Virus record (IMG/VR): IMGVR_UViG_3300020578_000107
Location: 1 to 53,738 of that record
DNA from: a virus
Reading direction: 5' to 3' (one strand)
Length of the DNA stretch: 53,738 bases
Shown here: positions 27,157 to 35,314 of the stretch, one piece after another
How the letters are laid out: every line of letters begins with the position of its first letter
Numbering within the stretch: the stretch's first letter is position 1
Made by a program: the position numbers and the translations under genes
The notes under the pieces: model-generated
What the model saw: the letters and a program-made list of their open reading frames with translations, nothing else
What the model was told of the DNA's origin: nothing
The model's database searches: none

Positions 27157-27384
27157 ATGGATTATTTAAAAGTTGAGGGGCATCCAAATCTAGTGAGAGA
27201 TGAAAAATCAAAAGCTATTTTAAACACAGATATGAACGAATATGAAAATTACATGAGATTAAAAAAATCAAAGGAATTTGAAATCAAAAGAATTGAAAAT
27301 TTAGAAAGTGATATGAATAGTATTAAAGATAATATTGAAGAAATAAAAAATTTACTGAGGAATTTGTCAAATGGATCCAAATAA
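27157..27384 (+). CDS. small coiled-coil protein, 75 aa
   Basis: The likely start is ATG 27157 (MDYLKVEGHPNLVRDEKSKA), one base after the previous stop; an upstream TTG in the same frame at 27142 is less likely. The first 25 residues are a short globular region. From about residue 30 the sequence is a charged heptad-like helix (RIENLESDMNSIKDNIEEIK), predicted coiled coil. Similar 'YLKVEGH.NLVRD' proteins are found next to neck genes in cyanophages, function unknown. It overlaps the next small gene by 14 bases. Confidence 0.7.
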   Translation: MDYLKVEGHPNLVRDEKSKAILNTDMNEYENYMRLKKSKEFEIKRIENLESDMNSIKDNIEEIKNLLRNLSNGSK

Positions 27385-27535
27385 AATTACTTTAGAAGAC
27401 TTAAATAAGTCTTTTGAATATGAAAAACTTTCTAGGGATATAGATAGTATAGATGATATTGAAACTTTGCGTAATTATGTAAAGTCGTATGTGAAACTTT
27501 ATCTTAAACAACAAGAAGTCATATCTAAATTCTAA
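27371..27535 (+). CDS. small hypothetical protein, 54 aa
   Basis: A 54-residue ORF from ATG 27371 (MDPNKITLEDLNKSFEYEKL) to TAA 27533-27535. It is acidic and helical, ending in a Lys-rich helix (NYVKSYVKLYLKQQEVISKF). It overlaps the preceding gene by 14 bases, and its stop overlaps the ATG of gp13 by one base (TAATG), so it fits the coupled operon well. No function is recognised. Confidence 0.65.
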   Translation: MDPNKITLEDLNKSFEYEKLSRDIDSIDDIETLRNYVKSYVKLYLKQQEVISKF

Positions 27536-28380
27536 TGGCACAACCATCTACCCGACAAGAACTTATTGATTACTGCAAAAGGCAGTTGGGAGCACCAGTT
27601 CTTGAAATCAACGTTGCAGACGAGCAAATAGAAGATCTGGTTGATGATGCAGTTCAATATTTTCAAGAAAGGCATTTTGATGGTGTTGCACAAACTTTCT
27701 TAAAATATCAAATAACACAAGATGATATTGACAGAGGAAGGGCTCCTGGAAATAATAAAACAGTAGGTATTGCAACTACATCCGCAACAGCAATAATTGA
27801 CGGAACTCCAACTACTTTTGCATATAAAGAAAATAGTAATTTTCTACAAATTCCACCTTCTGTAATCGGAATTACAAAAATATATCACTTTGATGGTACG
27901 AATACTACAACAAATAATATGTTTAGTATTAAGTATCAGTTGTTCCTTAATGACATTTATTATTGGGGATCAATGGAAATTTTAACTTACGCTATGGTAA
28001 AAAGATATTTGGAGGATTTGAATTTCCTTTTGACAACGGAAAAGATGATTAGATTTAATAAAAGGCAAGATAGATTGTATTTAGATATTGATTGGGGTAG
28101 TGTTAAGGTTGGCGATTATTTAATTATAGACTGCTATCGAGCATTAGATCCAAACGATTTTTCAAGAGTTTGGAATGATTCTTTCTTAAAAAGATATCTT
28201 ACTGCTCTCATTAAACGTCAGTGGGGACAAAATCTAATTAAATTCCAAGGGGTTAAACTTCCAGGTGGAGTTGAGTTAAATGGGAGACAAATATATGATG
28301 ATGCACAGAAAGAACTTGAATTAATAATGGAACAAATATCGAATACTTATGAACTTCCACCATTAGATATGATTGGTTAG
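27535..28380 (+). CDS. 13: neck protein gp13
   Basis: The 281-residue protein is close in size to T4 gp13 (309 aa), part of the neck that closes the packaged head and connects it to the tail. The N-terminus (TRQELIDYCKRQLGAPVLEI, then EDLVDDAVQYFQERHFDG) and the central IYYWGSMEILTYAMVKRYLE segment are typical of cyanophage gp13, as is the C-terminal WGQNLIKFQGVKLPGGV block. It overlaps the small gene before it by one base and gp14 after it by eight bases. Confidence 0.88.
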   Translation: MAQPSTRQELIDYCKRQLGAPVLEINVADEQIEDLVDDAVQYFQERHFDGVAQTFLKYQITQDDIDRGRAPGNNKTVGIATTSATAIIDGTPTTFAYKENSNFLQIPPSVIGITKIYHFDGTNTTTNNMFSIKYQLFLNDIYYWGSMEILTYAMVKRYLEDLNFLLTTEKMIRFNKRQDRLYLDIDWGSVKVGDYLIIDCYRALDPNDFSRVWNDSFLKRYLTALIKRQWGQNLIKFQGVKLPGGVELNGRQIYDDAQKELELIMEQISNTYELPPLDMIG

Positions 28381-29803
28381 TCATATGCTTAATCCATTTT
28401 TCATTCAAGGAACCAAATCAGAACAAGGACTCATTCAAGATCTGATTAATGAGCAACTTAGAATGTATGGCGTGGAAGTTTATTATCTACCTCGAACATA
28501 TGTTACAGAAAGAACTGTAATACGAGAAGTTATTGAGTCTAATTTTGAGAATGCATATCCAATAGAAGCTTACGTAAACACATATGAGGGTTATAGTGAT
28601 AATCCAACAATTTTGTCAAAATTTGGTATCCAAGCACTGAATGAAATAACTTTGATTATTTCTCGAGAAAGATTTAAAAACTATATTTCTCCTTTAATTA
28701 AGAATAAACAAAATATAAAATTATCAACAAGACCAAAAGAAGGAGATCTAATTTATTTTCCTCTGGGCGAAAGACTATTTGAAATTAAATATGTTGAGCA
28801 TGAAAAACCATTCTATCAACTTCAAGGATTATATACATATGAACTAAGATGTGAACTGTTCAGATATGAAGATGAACTTATTGATACTGGAATTGATGAG
28901 GTTGATAGTCTCATTACCGGAGATGACTCTTTGGAATCTGAGCAATCTCCAATTGGAAACATGGTAAGTCTAACAATGGTTGGAGTTGGAGTTACTGCAA
29001 CTGCAATTGCAAATATTGTTAATGGTGGTGTTAGAAGAATAACTATTACCAACAGAGGAGGAGGATATACAAGTGTTCCTCAGGTAGGAATATCAACTGC
29101 ACCGATAGGAGGAAAAACAGCAACAGCTGTCGCAGAAATGATTGGAGGTATTGTTGTATGTAACGACAACACAAATCCAAATGCAAGATCTGTTCAAAGT
29201 GTACGAATTACAAATGCTGGATTTGGTTATACAACTAGACCAGGAGTGAGATTTATTGGTGGAGGTGGTAGCGGAGCAACTGGTGTTGCAGAAATTGCCA
29301 ATGGAGTAATTGGCATTATTACAGTTACAAATGGTGGTTCTGGATACACAATTCCACCAACTGTGACAATTACTGGTATTTCGACTGTTATTACCTCAGT
29401 TGCTGCAACTGCGATTGTTTCCGCAGCAGGAACAATTTCTTCAATTCAAATTCTGAACGGAGGAATTGCATTTACGTCCACCCCCACAATTCAAATAGGT
29501 AATCCATCACTCAATTCTACTGGAAACTTTGTATTCAATGAACTGGTCACAGGTTCTCAAAGTGGTGTAACTGGAAGAGTTAAATCGTGGAATTCTGTTA
29601 CAAATATTCTAAAACTGTCTCAGGTTAGTGGAGAGTTTATAGCAGGAGAAAATATTGTTGGGGCAGCATCAAGTGCATCTCATTATTTACGTTCTATTGA
29701 TGTTGATCCTGTTGATGACGGATATGCATCGAATAAAGAAATAGAGATTGAAGCAGACAAAATAATTGATTTTAGCGAAAAGAATCCATTTGGAATGCCA
29801 TAA
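28373..29803 (+). CDS. 14: neck protein gp14 with inserted beta modules
   Basis: gp14 works with gp13 at the head-tail joint. Residues 1-190 carry the family core (LNPFFIQGTKSEQGLIQDLI, then YYLPRTYVTERTVIREVIES and YPIEAYVNTYEGY), and the last 40 residues carry the usual end (EIEADKIIDFSEKNPFGMP). Between them, about residues 197-390, lie Gly-rich repeats of the form 'ITNxGxGYTxxPxVxIxG...ATAIV', as in the gp7-like protein. This raises the length to 476 against 256 for T4 gp14. The modules are therefore an internal insertion and probably decorate the neck surface. Confidence 0.88.
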   Translation: MVSHMLNPFFIQGTKSEQGLIQDLINEQLRMYGVEVYYLPRTYVTERTVIREVIESNFENAYPIEAYVNTYEGYSDNPTILSKFGIQALNEITLIISRERFKNYISPLIKNKQNIKLSTRPKEGDLIYFPLGERLFEIKYVEHEKPFYQLQGLYTYELRCELFRYEDELIDTGIDEVDSLITGDDSLESEQSPIGNMVSLTMVGVGVTATAIANIVNGGVRRITITNRGGGYTSVPQVGISTAPIGGKTATAVAEMIGGIVVCNDNTNPNARSVQSVRITNAGFGYTTRPGVRFIGGGGSGATGVAEIANGVIGIITVTNGGSGYTIPPTVTITGISTVITSVAATAIVSAAGTISSIQILNGGIAFTSTPTIQIGNPSLNSTGNFVFNELVTGSQSGVTGRVKSWNSVTNILKLSQVSGEFIAGENIVGAASSASHYLRSIDVDPVDDGYASNKEIEIEADKIIDFSEKNPFGMP

Positions 29804-29807
29804 CTTT

Positions 29808-29815
29808 CATAAATA
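29808..29815 (+). promoter_or_regulatory. late promoter-like box before gp15
   Basis: CATAAATA lies 35 bp before the ATG at 29850 in a short A/T-rich gap. One base differs from the T4 late consensus. Confidence 0.45.
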
Positions 29816-29849
29816 TTAGTTATTAGTTTGATTATAATAGGTCACTATC

Positions 29850-30851
29850 ATGTTTGAATACTTTTATCACGAAATTTTAAGGAGGACTGTTATTTCTTTC
29901 GGTTCTCTATTCAACAACATCACAATTAAGCATAAAGACAATTCTGATGATGTTGTGAGTGTGATAAAAGTTCCTTTGGCATATGGACCAACTCAAAAAT
30001 TTCTGGCAAGACTAAATCAATCCCCAGATCTAAGCAAAGCCGTTCAAATGACCTTGCCAAGAATGTCATTTGAATTTACTGGATTGACATATGACCCATC
30101 AAGAAAGTCAACAACGACTCAAACTTTTACAACTAAACAAGTAGATAACAGTCAAGAAACAAAGAAAGTCTATCTGCCTGTTCCTTATAACATGCAGTTT
30201 GAACTAAGCATAATGTCAAAATTAAATGATGATGCTTTGCAGATTGTAGAACAAATTTTACCATATTTTCAACCAGCATACACAATGTCAGTTGAGTTAG
30301 TTGATGTTATTAATGAAAAAAGGGATGTTCCAGTCGTTCTTGAAAATATTACGATGCAGGATGATTATGAGGGTGACTTTAATACAAGAAGAGTTTTAAT
30401 TCATACTCTTAGATTTACAGTAAAAACATATCTATTTGGACCTGTTCCATCTGCAACAAAAGATATCATCAAGAAAACAACAATCAGTTACATTGCTGGA
30501 GATGCCACAAATACTCCTACAAGAGAAGTTGTTTATTCGGCGGAAGCAAGAGCGATCAAAAACTATACTGGAATTGTTATAACAAATCTAACAAAAGATA
30601 TTTCCAAGGAAGATTTACTTATTACGGTAAATGATGGCAATACTATTACAACAAACACATATATTGATCTTGAAGGTGAAGAATTATATGTAAAGGCAAA
30701 ATCTGGAAATATTATTACGGTTGAAAGAGGAAAAGATAATACAACTATTACTCCACATTTAGCAGGTGCTCAGATAAAATCAATTACTAACGCAGATAAC
30801 GATCTAATTGAATCTGGTGATGATTTTGGTTTTAGTGGAACTGTCTCTTGA
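29850..30851 (+). CDS. 15: tail sheath stabiliser gp15
   Basis: At 333 residues it is longer than T4 gp15 (272 aa), the hexameric ring that caps the sheath and joins the tail to the head. Family features are FEYFYHEILRRTVISFGSLF at the start, VPLAYGPTQKFLARL near residue 45, and TLPRMSFEFTGLTYDPSRK. The extra C-terminal 80 or so residues contain one 'LEGEELYV...VERGKDNTTITPH' module (about 271-305) of the type found in the gp7-like protein. Upstream is a late promoter-like box. Confidence 0.9.
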   Translation: MFEYFYHEILRRTVISFGSLFNNITIKHKDNSDDVVSVIKVPLAYGPTQKFLARLNQSPDLSKAVQMTLPRMSFEFTGLTYDPSRKSTTTQTFTTKQVDNSQETKKVYLPVPYNMQFELSIMSKLNDDALQIVEQILPYFQPAYTMSVELVDVINEKRDVPVVLENITMQDDYEGDFNTRRVLIHTLRFTVKTYLFGPVPSATKDIIKKTTISYIAGDATNTPTREVVYSAEARAIKNYTGIVITNLTKDISKEDLLITVNDGNTITTNTYIDLEGEELYVKAKSGNIITVERGKDNTTITPHLAGAQIKSITNADNDLIESGDDFGFSGTVS

Positions 30852-30857
30852 TAAGAT

Positions 30858-31295
30858 ATGAAAATGAGTAAAAAATTTGACGATCTGAATGAAACTTTTA
30901 ATGTTAAAGCAGAGATAATCCCAGTTGAAAAAAAATCAGACATTGAAAAAATTGAAAAGATTAGTTCTGATATTAATGATGTTAAAAAAGATTATGAATA
31001 CACAAGAGGAAATCTTTATTCTTTAATAGAAAAGGGGCAAGAAGCTATTAATGGAATTCTCGAACTAGCACAAGAAAGTGAGATGCCGAGAGCTTATGAA
31101 GTTGCTGGCCAGTTGATAAAAAATGTTGCTGATGCAACTGATAAATTGATGGATTTGCAAAAGAAATTGAAAGATATTGAAGAAGAAAAGACAAAAGGTC
31201 CAACAACAGTAAACAACGCACTTTTTGTTGGATCAACAGCAGATCTAACAAAATTGTTAAAACAACAATCCCAAACTAACGATGAAGACATTTAA
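30858..31295 (+). CDS. 16: terminase small subunit gp16
   Basis: A 145-residue, mostly helical protein, similar to T4 gp16 (164 aa), which regulates DNA packaging by gp17. The central helix pair (NLYSLIEKGQEAINGILELA, then PRAYEVAGQLIKNVADATDK) and the C-terminal NNALFVGSTADLTKLL segment are characteristic. A second ATG at 30864 is an alternative start. It follows gp15 by six bases, and the next small gene begins inside its last codons. Confidence 0.9.
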   Translation: MKMSKKFDDLNETFNVKAEIIPVEKKSDIEKIEKISSDINDVKKDYEYTRGNLYSLIEKGQEAINGILELAQESEMPRAYEVAGQLIKNVADATDKLMDLQKKLKDIEEEKTKGPTTVNNALFVGSTADLTKLLKQQSQTNDEDI

Positions 31296-31410
31296 GCAAT
31301 TTCAAGAAGACTGGACTAATAAATATAAAAAGAGTATTGATTGCTCAAATCCAAAAGGATTTTCTCAACGCGCTCATTGTGCGGGAAGAAAAAAAAAGAG
31401 CAAAAGGTGA
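31282..31410 (+). CDS. 42-aa Cys/basic protein
   Basis: The ORF opens at ATG 31282, overlapping the gp16 end by 14 bases, and stops at TGA 31408-31410. It begins MKTFKQFQEDWTNKY and contains SIDCSNPKGFSQRAHCAGRKKK, with two Cys and a His framed by basic residues. The Cys module recurs in cyanophage structural proteins (recollection). The MKTFKQF start resembles the T4 capsid-targeting leader MKTYQEF, though no clear gp21 cleavage site follows. It is probably a small nucleic-acid-binding or zinc-binding virion protein; the function is unproven. Confidence 0.6.
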   Translation: MKTFKQFQEDWTNKYKKSIDCSNPKGFSQRAHCAGRKKKSKR

Positions 31411-31434
31411 AAGCACTAAGTCAAAACCAGTTGA

Positions 31435-33330
31435 ATGAAGAAAAACGGTCGCTGTCCTAAAGGAGAATATTATTGCTACACTAATAAAATGTGTAAAGCA
31501 ATTCCTGCTGGATTTATGGTTGATCCTGAGGGAATGCTTCGTAAAGAAAATGGTGCGTCGATTGATGAGGGTGCTCGTATTCCAAAAAAACCAGGACAAC
31601 CAGATAAATCTGATAAGCACTCAGATCTCTATACAGATGAAGATCCAAAAGGAACAATTCATGGTCTCGGTTTTAAAGATGTTCAGACTGCGAGACAGAG
31701 TGTATCAAAAATAAGAAACTCTGGAAGATCTCATGCTCATAAAATCCAAGCAGCAATTGCTATGGAGCAAAGAGCAAGAGTGGCAGGAAAAACTTCGGAA
31801 GCTGCTGTTTACAGAAAATTCATTAACTCGATGAAAAAGAAAACAAAATCAATGAATGAAGAAGGTCTCCGTGATTGGTTTGGTAAATCCAAATCAAAAG
31901 ATGGTAAAGGTGGTTGGGTTAATGTTGTAACTGGTGGCACTTGTGCGAGCGATGAACCAGGTGAGGGAACACCAAAATGCGTCTCCTCTGCAAAAAGAGC
32001 AAGTATGACACCAGCAGAAAGACTATCCGCTGCAAGAAGAAAAAAGGCAGCAGATCCTGGACAGCAACAAAAGACAGGTGCTGCAAAGCCAACTTATGTC
32101 TCAACTGATTCACCTAGAGAAAAAACACGTAAAGAAGAAATAGATTTAGTAAGTTTAATTGAAAAAAAACTTTGTAATCATACCAAAGAAGGTGTTGATT
32201 GTCCATGTCACGGAAAAAATAGGTGTCCAGTAGTGTTAAAATCAAAAGATCACGAGTACTCTATGGTTCGTTCAGAACTCTCTACAATTATGAGTGCTGC
32301 TAAGAGACTTAAATCCAAAATGGCAAAAGGTGAGGGTAATGTGGAGGCATGGGTGCAGTCAAAAATTACAAAAGCTGCTGATTACCTAGATAGTGCAGCA
32401 GACTACGTTGATAGTGGAGAAATGAACGAAGAGTCGGATAAAAAAGGTAAAGGTAGCGGTACAAAAGATGCTTGCTATCATAAGGTTAAATCAAGATACA
32501 GCGTTTGGCCTTCTGCATATGCCTCTGGAGCACTCGTAAAGTGTCGCAAGGTAGGTTCTGCCAACTGGGGAAATAAATCTGAAGAAAAAATCACAGATAG
32601 AATTCTAAATGATATTTTATCCGAAAAGTGTTGGCCTGGTTATAAAAAGAAAGGCATGAAAACGATGTTTGGAAAGCGTTATCCAAATTGCGTAAAAAAA
32701 GAGGATGTGACAATTGAAGATGCAGAAGGAAATACTTTTGCAGAGGTTGTTGATCTGATTAAACCAAAACCGATTAAAGGATTTAAATCTCAAATAGAAG
32801 AAGCAACAAGACTTCAGGCACAAACTGGAAACGTAGTTGCAGTAACTTTATCTTGGAGAGGAAAATATTATTCTCTTAAAATGTTTTTCCCCCAAGTAAA
32901 AACCCCAACTAAAAAAGAAATAAATGATGAACTTCAAAAAGTCTACCCAGGATCTATAGTTTTATATCATACTATTTCAGAAATTCAACCTGGACAACCA
33001 TTGATACAAGCATTTGGTCCTCAAGGAAGAAGTTTTGCATCTCCAGGTCCAAGTAAAAATTATGTGAAGACAATGGGGGAAGAAGTTGCAGCATGGCAAC
33101 GTTCTGCTGGCAAGAACAAGGAAGGTGGACTCAACGAAAGGGGGCGCAAATCTTATGAACGTGAGAATCCAGGAAGTGACCTTAAAGCACCATCAAAAAA
33201 AGTTGGAAATCCCCGTAGAAAAAGTTTTTGCGCTCGTATGTCCGGAATGAAAAAGAAACTAACATCATCAAAAACAGCAAACGATCCCAATTCGAGAATT
33301 AATAAATCACTTAGAGCCTGGAACTGTTGA
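31435..33330 (+). CDS. mosaic Cys-rich basic protein between the terminase genes
   Basis: This 631-residue, very Lys/Arg-rich protein is a string of short modules. Residues 1-40 have three Cys (GRCPKGEYYCYTNKMCKAIP). About 72-140 contain DPKGTIHGLGFKDVQTARQS and a helical HAHKIQAAIAMEQRA segment. About 145-225 contain RDWFGKSKSKDGKGGWVNV with two Cys, resembling DUF5872. A CNHTKEGVDCPCH cluster starts at 247 and KDACYHKVKSRYSVWPSAYA at 344. CWPGYKKKGMKTMFGKRYPNC spans 399-419. A globular beta/alpha segment covers about 440-525. The C-terminal 83 residues (AAWQRSAGKNKEGGLNERGR ... RRKSFCARMSGMKKK) resemble DUF6321. Such modules occur singly in many phage proteins. Its place between gp16 and gp17 suggests a DNA-associated or packaged role, which is inference. 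I see no catalytic motif. Confidence 0.72.
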   Translation: MKKNGRCPKGEYYCYTNKMCKAIPAGFMVDPEGMLRKENGASIDEGARIPKKPGQPDKSDKHSDLYTDEDPKGTIHGLGFKDVQTARQSVSKIRNSGRSHAHKIQAAIAMEQRARVAGKTSEAAVYRKFINSMKKKTKSMNEEGLRDWFGKSKSKDGKGGWVNVVTGGTCASDEPGEGTPKCVSSAKRASMTPAERLSAARRKKAADPGQQQKTGAAKPTYVSTDSPREKTRKEEIDLVSLIEKKLCNHTKEGVDCPCHGKNRCPVVLKSKDHEYSMVRSELSTIMSAAKRLKSKMAKGEGNVEAWVQSKITKAADYLDSAADYVDSGEMNEESDKKGKGSGTKDACYHKVKSRYSVWPSAYASGALVKCRKVGSANWGNKSEEKITDRILNDILSEKCWPGYKKKGMKTMFGKRYPNCVKKEDVTIEDAEGNTFAEVVDLIKPKPIKGFKSQIEEATRLQAQTGNVVAVTLSWRGKYYSLKMFFPQVKTPTKKEINDELQKVYPGSIVLYHTISEIQPGQPLIQAFGPQGRSFASPGPSKNYVKTMGEEVAAWQRSAGKNKEGGLNERGRKSYERENPGSDLKAPSKKVGNPRRKSFCARMSGMKKKLTSSKTANDPNSRINKSLRAWNC

Positions 33331-33347
33331 TTTAGAGTTGATTCATT

Positions 33348-34994
33348 ATGTCAAATGATGTTTATCTTGGTAATCCGCTTTTAAAGAAAGCAAATACACC
33401 TATCGAATTTACGCAAGAACAAATTCTTGAATTTGTCAAGTGTAAAGATGATCCTGTTTACTTTGCAAATAATTATGTAAAGATTGTAACTCTGGATCAC
33501 GGTCTGCAAACTTTCAAACCGTATCATTTCCAAGAAAAGTTAATTAATAATTTTCACAATCACAGATTTAATATCTGTAAGATGCCAAGACAAACTGGTA
33601 AGTCTACCACTGTGATATCTTTTTTATTGCATTATGCTGTTTTTAACGATAATGTCAATATAGGTATTCTTGCAAACAAAGCTGCAACAGCAAGGGAACT
33701 TCTGGATAGGCTCCAAACTGCATACGAAAATCTTCCAAAGTGGATGCAACAGGGTATTATATCTTGGAATAAGGGATCTCTTGAACTTGAAAATGGATCT
33801 AAAATATTAGCAGCATCTACTTCGGCATCTGCTGTCCGAGGAATGTCATTTAACATTCTATTTTTGGACGAATTTGCTTTCGTTCCAAATCATATTGCAG
33901 ATTCTTTCTTTGCGTCAGTTTATCCGACTATTACTTCTGGTAAGCAAACCAAAGTTATTATAGTTTCAACTCCACACGGTATGAATCATTTCTACCGAAT
34001 GTGGCATGATGCCGAAAAAGGAAAAAATGAATACGTTTTTACTGATGTTCATTGGAGTGAAGTTCCAGGTAGAAATGAAGAGTGGAAAAAACAAACAATT
34101 GCTAACACATCAGAGTCTCAATTTAAAGTTGAATTTGAATGCGAATTTTTGGGGTCAGTTGATACTCTGATAGCACCATCTAAACTTAGAAATTTAGTCT
34201 ACGATCAACCAAAGACTCGTAGTGCTGGATTGGATGTTTATGTAGATCCAGAAGAAAACCACGACTATCTAATTACGGTTGACGTTGCAAGAGGGGTTGG
34301 TAATGACTATTCGGCATTTGTTGTATTAGATATAACTCAATTTCCACATAAAGTTGTTGCAAAATACAGAAATAATGAGATAAAACCAATGCTATTTCCA
34401 AGCATTATTCATGAGGCAGCTACTGCATATAATAATGCATATATTTTATGTGAAGTAAATGATGTTGGAGATCAGGTTGCTAGCATTCTGCAATATGATT
34501 TGGAATACACAAACTTATTGATGTGTTCAATGAGAGGAAGGGCTGGGCAAATCGTAGGACAAGGTTTTTCTGGAAAGAAAACTCAACTTGGAGTTAAGAT
34601 GTCAAAAACAGTGAAAAAGGTAGGATGTCTCAATCTTAAAACAATGATTGAGGAGGATAAATTATATCTCAATGATTATGAGATAATTGCAGAATTGACA
34701 ACATTTGTCCAGAAACATAACTCATTTGAAGCTGAGGAAGGATGTAATGATGATTTGGCAATGTGCTTAGTGATATATGCATGGATAGTTGCCCAAGATT
34801 ATTTTAAAGAATTGACGGATCAAGACGTTAGAAAAAGGTTGTATGAAGAACAGAAAAATCAAATAGAACAAGATATGTCTCCATTCGGATTTATCTCAGA
34901 TGGTTTAGATAGTAGTAGTTTTGTTGATGCAGATGGTGATAGGTGGTTTGTTGATGAATATGGCGATCGTTCTTACATGTGGGAATATATGTAA
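33348..34994 (+). CDS. 17: terminase large subunit gp17
   Basis: The packaging motor ATPase and headful nuclease; 548 residues against 610 in T4. The ATPase domain has Walker A RQTGKST (residues 81-87), Walker B NILFLDEFAFV (169-179, with the catalytic Glu after Asp) and the coupling motif VSTP near 207-209. The RNase-H-like nuclease domain starts with the metal-binding Asp of DYLITVDVARG (Asp312) and includes the late acidic GCNDDLAMCL segment. It should act with gp16 at the portal gp20. The gene order 16-17 is interrupted here by the two Cys/basic genes. Confidence 0.96.
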   Translation: MSNDVYLGNPLLKKANTPIEFTQEQILEFVKCKDDPVYFANNYVKIVTLDHGLQTFKPYHFQEKLINNFHNHRFNICKMPRQTGKSTTVISFLLHYAVFNDNVNIGILANKAATARELLDRLQTAYENLPKWMQQGIISWNKGSLELENGSKILAASTSASAVRGMSFNILFLDEFAFVPNHIADSFFASVYPTITSGKQTKVIIVSTPHGMNHFYRMWHDAEKGKNEYVFTDVHWSEVPGRNEEWKKQTIANTSESQFKVEFECEFLGSVDTLIAPSKLRNLVYDQPKTRSAGLDVYVDPEENHDYLITVDVARGVGNDYSAFVVLDITQFPHKVVAKYRNNEIKPMLFPSIIHEAATAYNNAYILCEVNDVGDQVASILQYDLEYTNLLMCSMRGRAGQIVGQGFSGKKTQLGVKMSKTVKKVGCLNLKTMIEEDKLYLNDYEIIAELTTFVQKHNSFEAEEGCNDDLAMCLVIYAWIVAQDYFKELTDQDVRKRLYEEQKNQIEQDMSPFGFISDGLDSSSFVDADGDRWFVDEYGDRSYMWEYM

Positions 34995-35228
34995 ATGGAC
35001 TTAGATAAACAAATACGACTTGGACACTTACTTCTTACAGATAGAAAATGTAGATCTTGTGGTGAGGTCAAAAACCTAATCGATTGTTTTTATAGAACAA
35101 GAAAGGATAGAGGTCCAGTTGCATCATCTTTTGCTTATGAATGCAAAGAATGTTCAATAAAAAGAATTATAGAAAATAAAAAACAATTTCCATCATCAGT
35201 CAGAGAATGGGAATATCCAGACTGGTAA
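34995..35228 (+). CDS. small zinc-finger protein, 77 aa
   Basis: The ATG follows the gp17 stop with no gap. Two CxxC pairs are visible, C19-R-S-C22 and C50-K-E-C53, separated by a basic segment (RTRKDRGPVASSFAYE), as in zinc ribbons of phage endonuclease VII or HNH-type proteins. There is no nuclease catalytic core in this short protein, so it is probably a DNA-binding zinc ribbon or the remnant of a longer enzyme. Direct abutment to gp17 implies co-expression with the packaging genes. Confidence 0.7.
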   Translation: MDLDKQIRLGHLLLTDRKCRSCGEVKNLIDCFYRTRKDRGPVASSFAYECKECSIKRIIENKKQFPSSVREWEYPDW

Positions 35229-35234
35229 TAAATA
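35227..35234 (+). promoter_or_regulatory. late promoter-like box, first before gp18
   Basis: AATAAATA overlaps the end of the zinc-finger gene and lies 80 bp before gp18. Confidence 0.45.
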
Positions 35235-35257
35235 TAATTCACGGCCCATTTCCGCCA

Positions 35258-35305
35258 CGTAAACTCATTTTTTAATAAATAATTTTTAGTTAACTGAGAT
35301 TTACG
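35258..35305 (+). promoter_or_regulatory. gp18 leader: inverted repeat around a late promoter box
   Basis: CGTAAACTCA (35258-35267) pairs with TGAGATTTACG (35295-35305), ten base pairs with one bulged A. The 27-base interval holds the second AATAAATA box (35274-35281). The right arm touches the GGAG ribosome binding site (35305-35308) of gp18. A read-through transcript could fold this hairpin next to the site, whereas a transcript started at the inner promoter would lack the left arm. Confidence 0.5.
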
Positions 35306-35314
35306 GAGAAAAAC

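Noticed and set aside
31048-31291. Overlapping minus-strand ORFs of 65-67 aa inside gp16
   Set aside because: Antisense shadows of helical Lys/Glu/Leu codons; gp16 is a clear homologue on the + strand.
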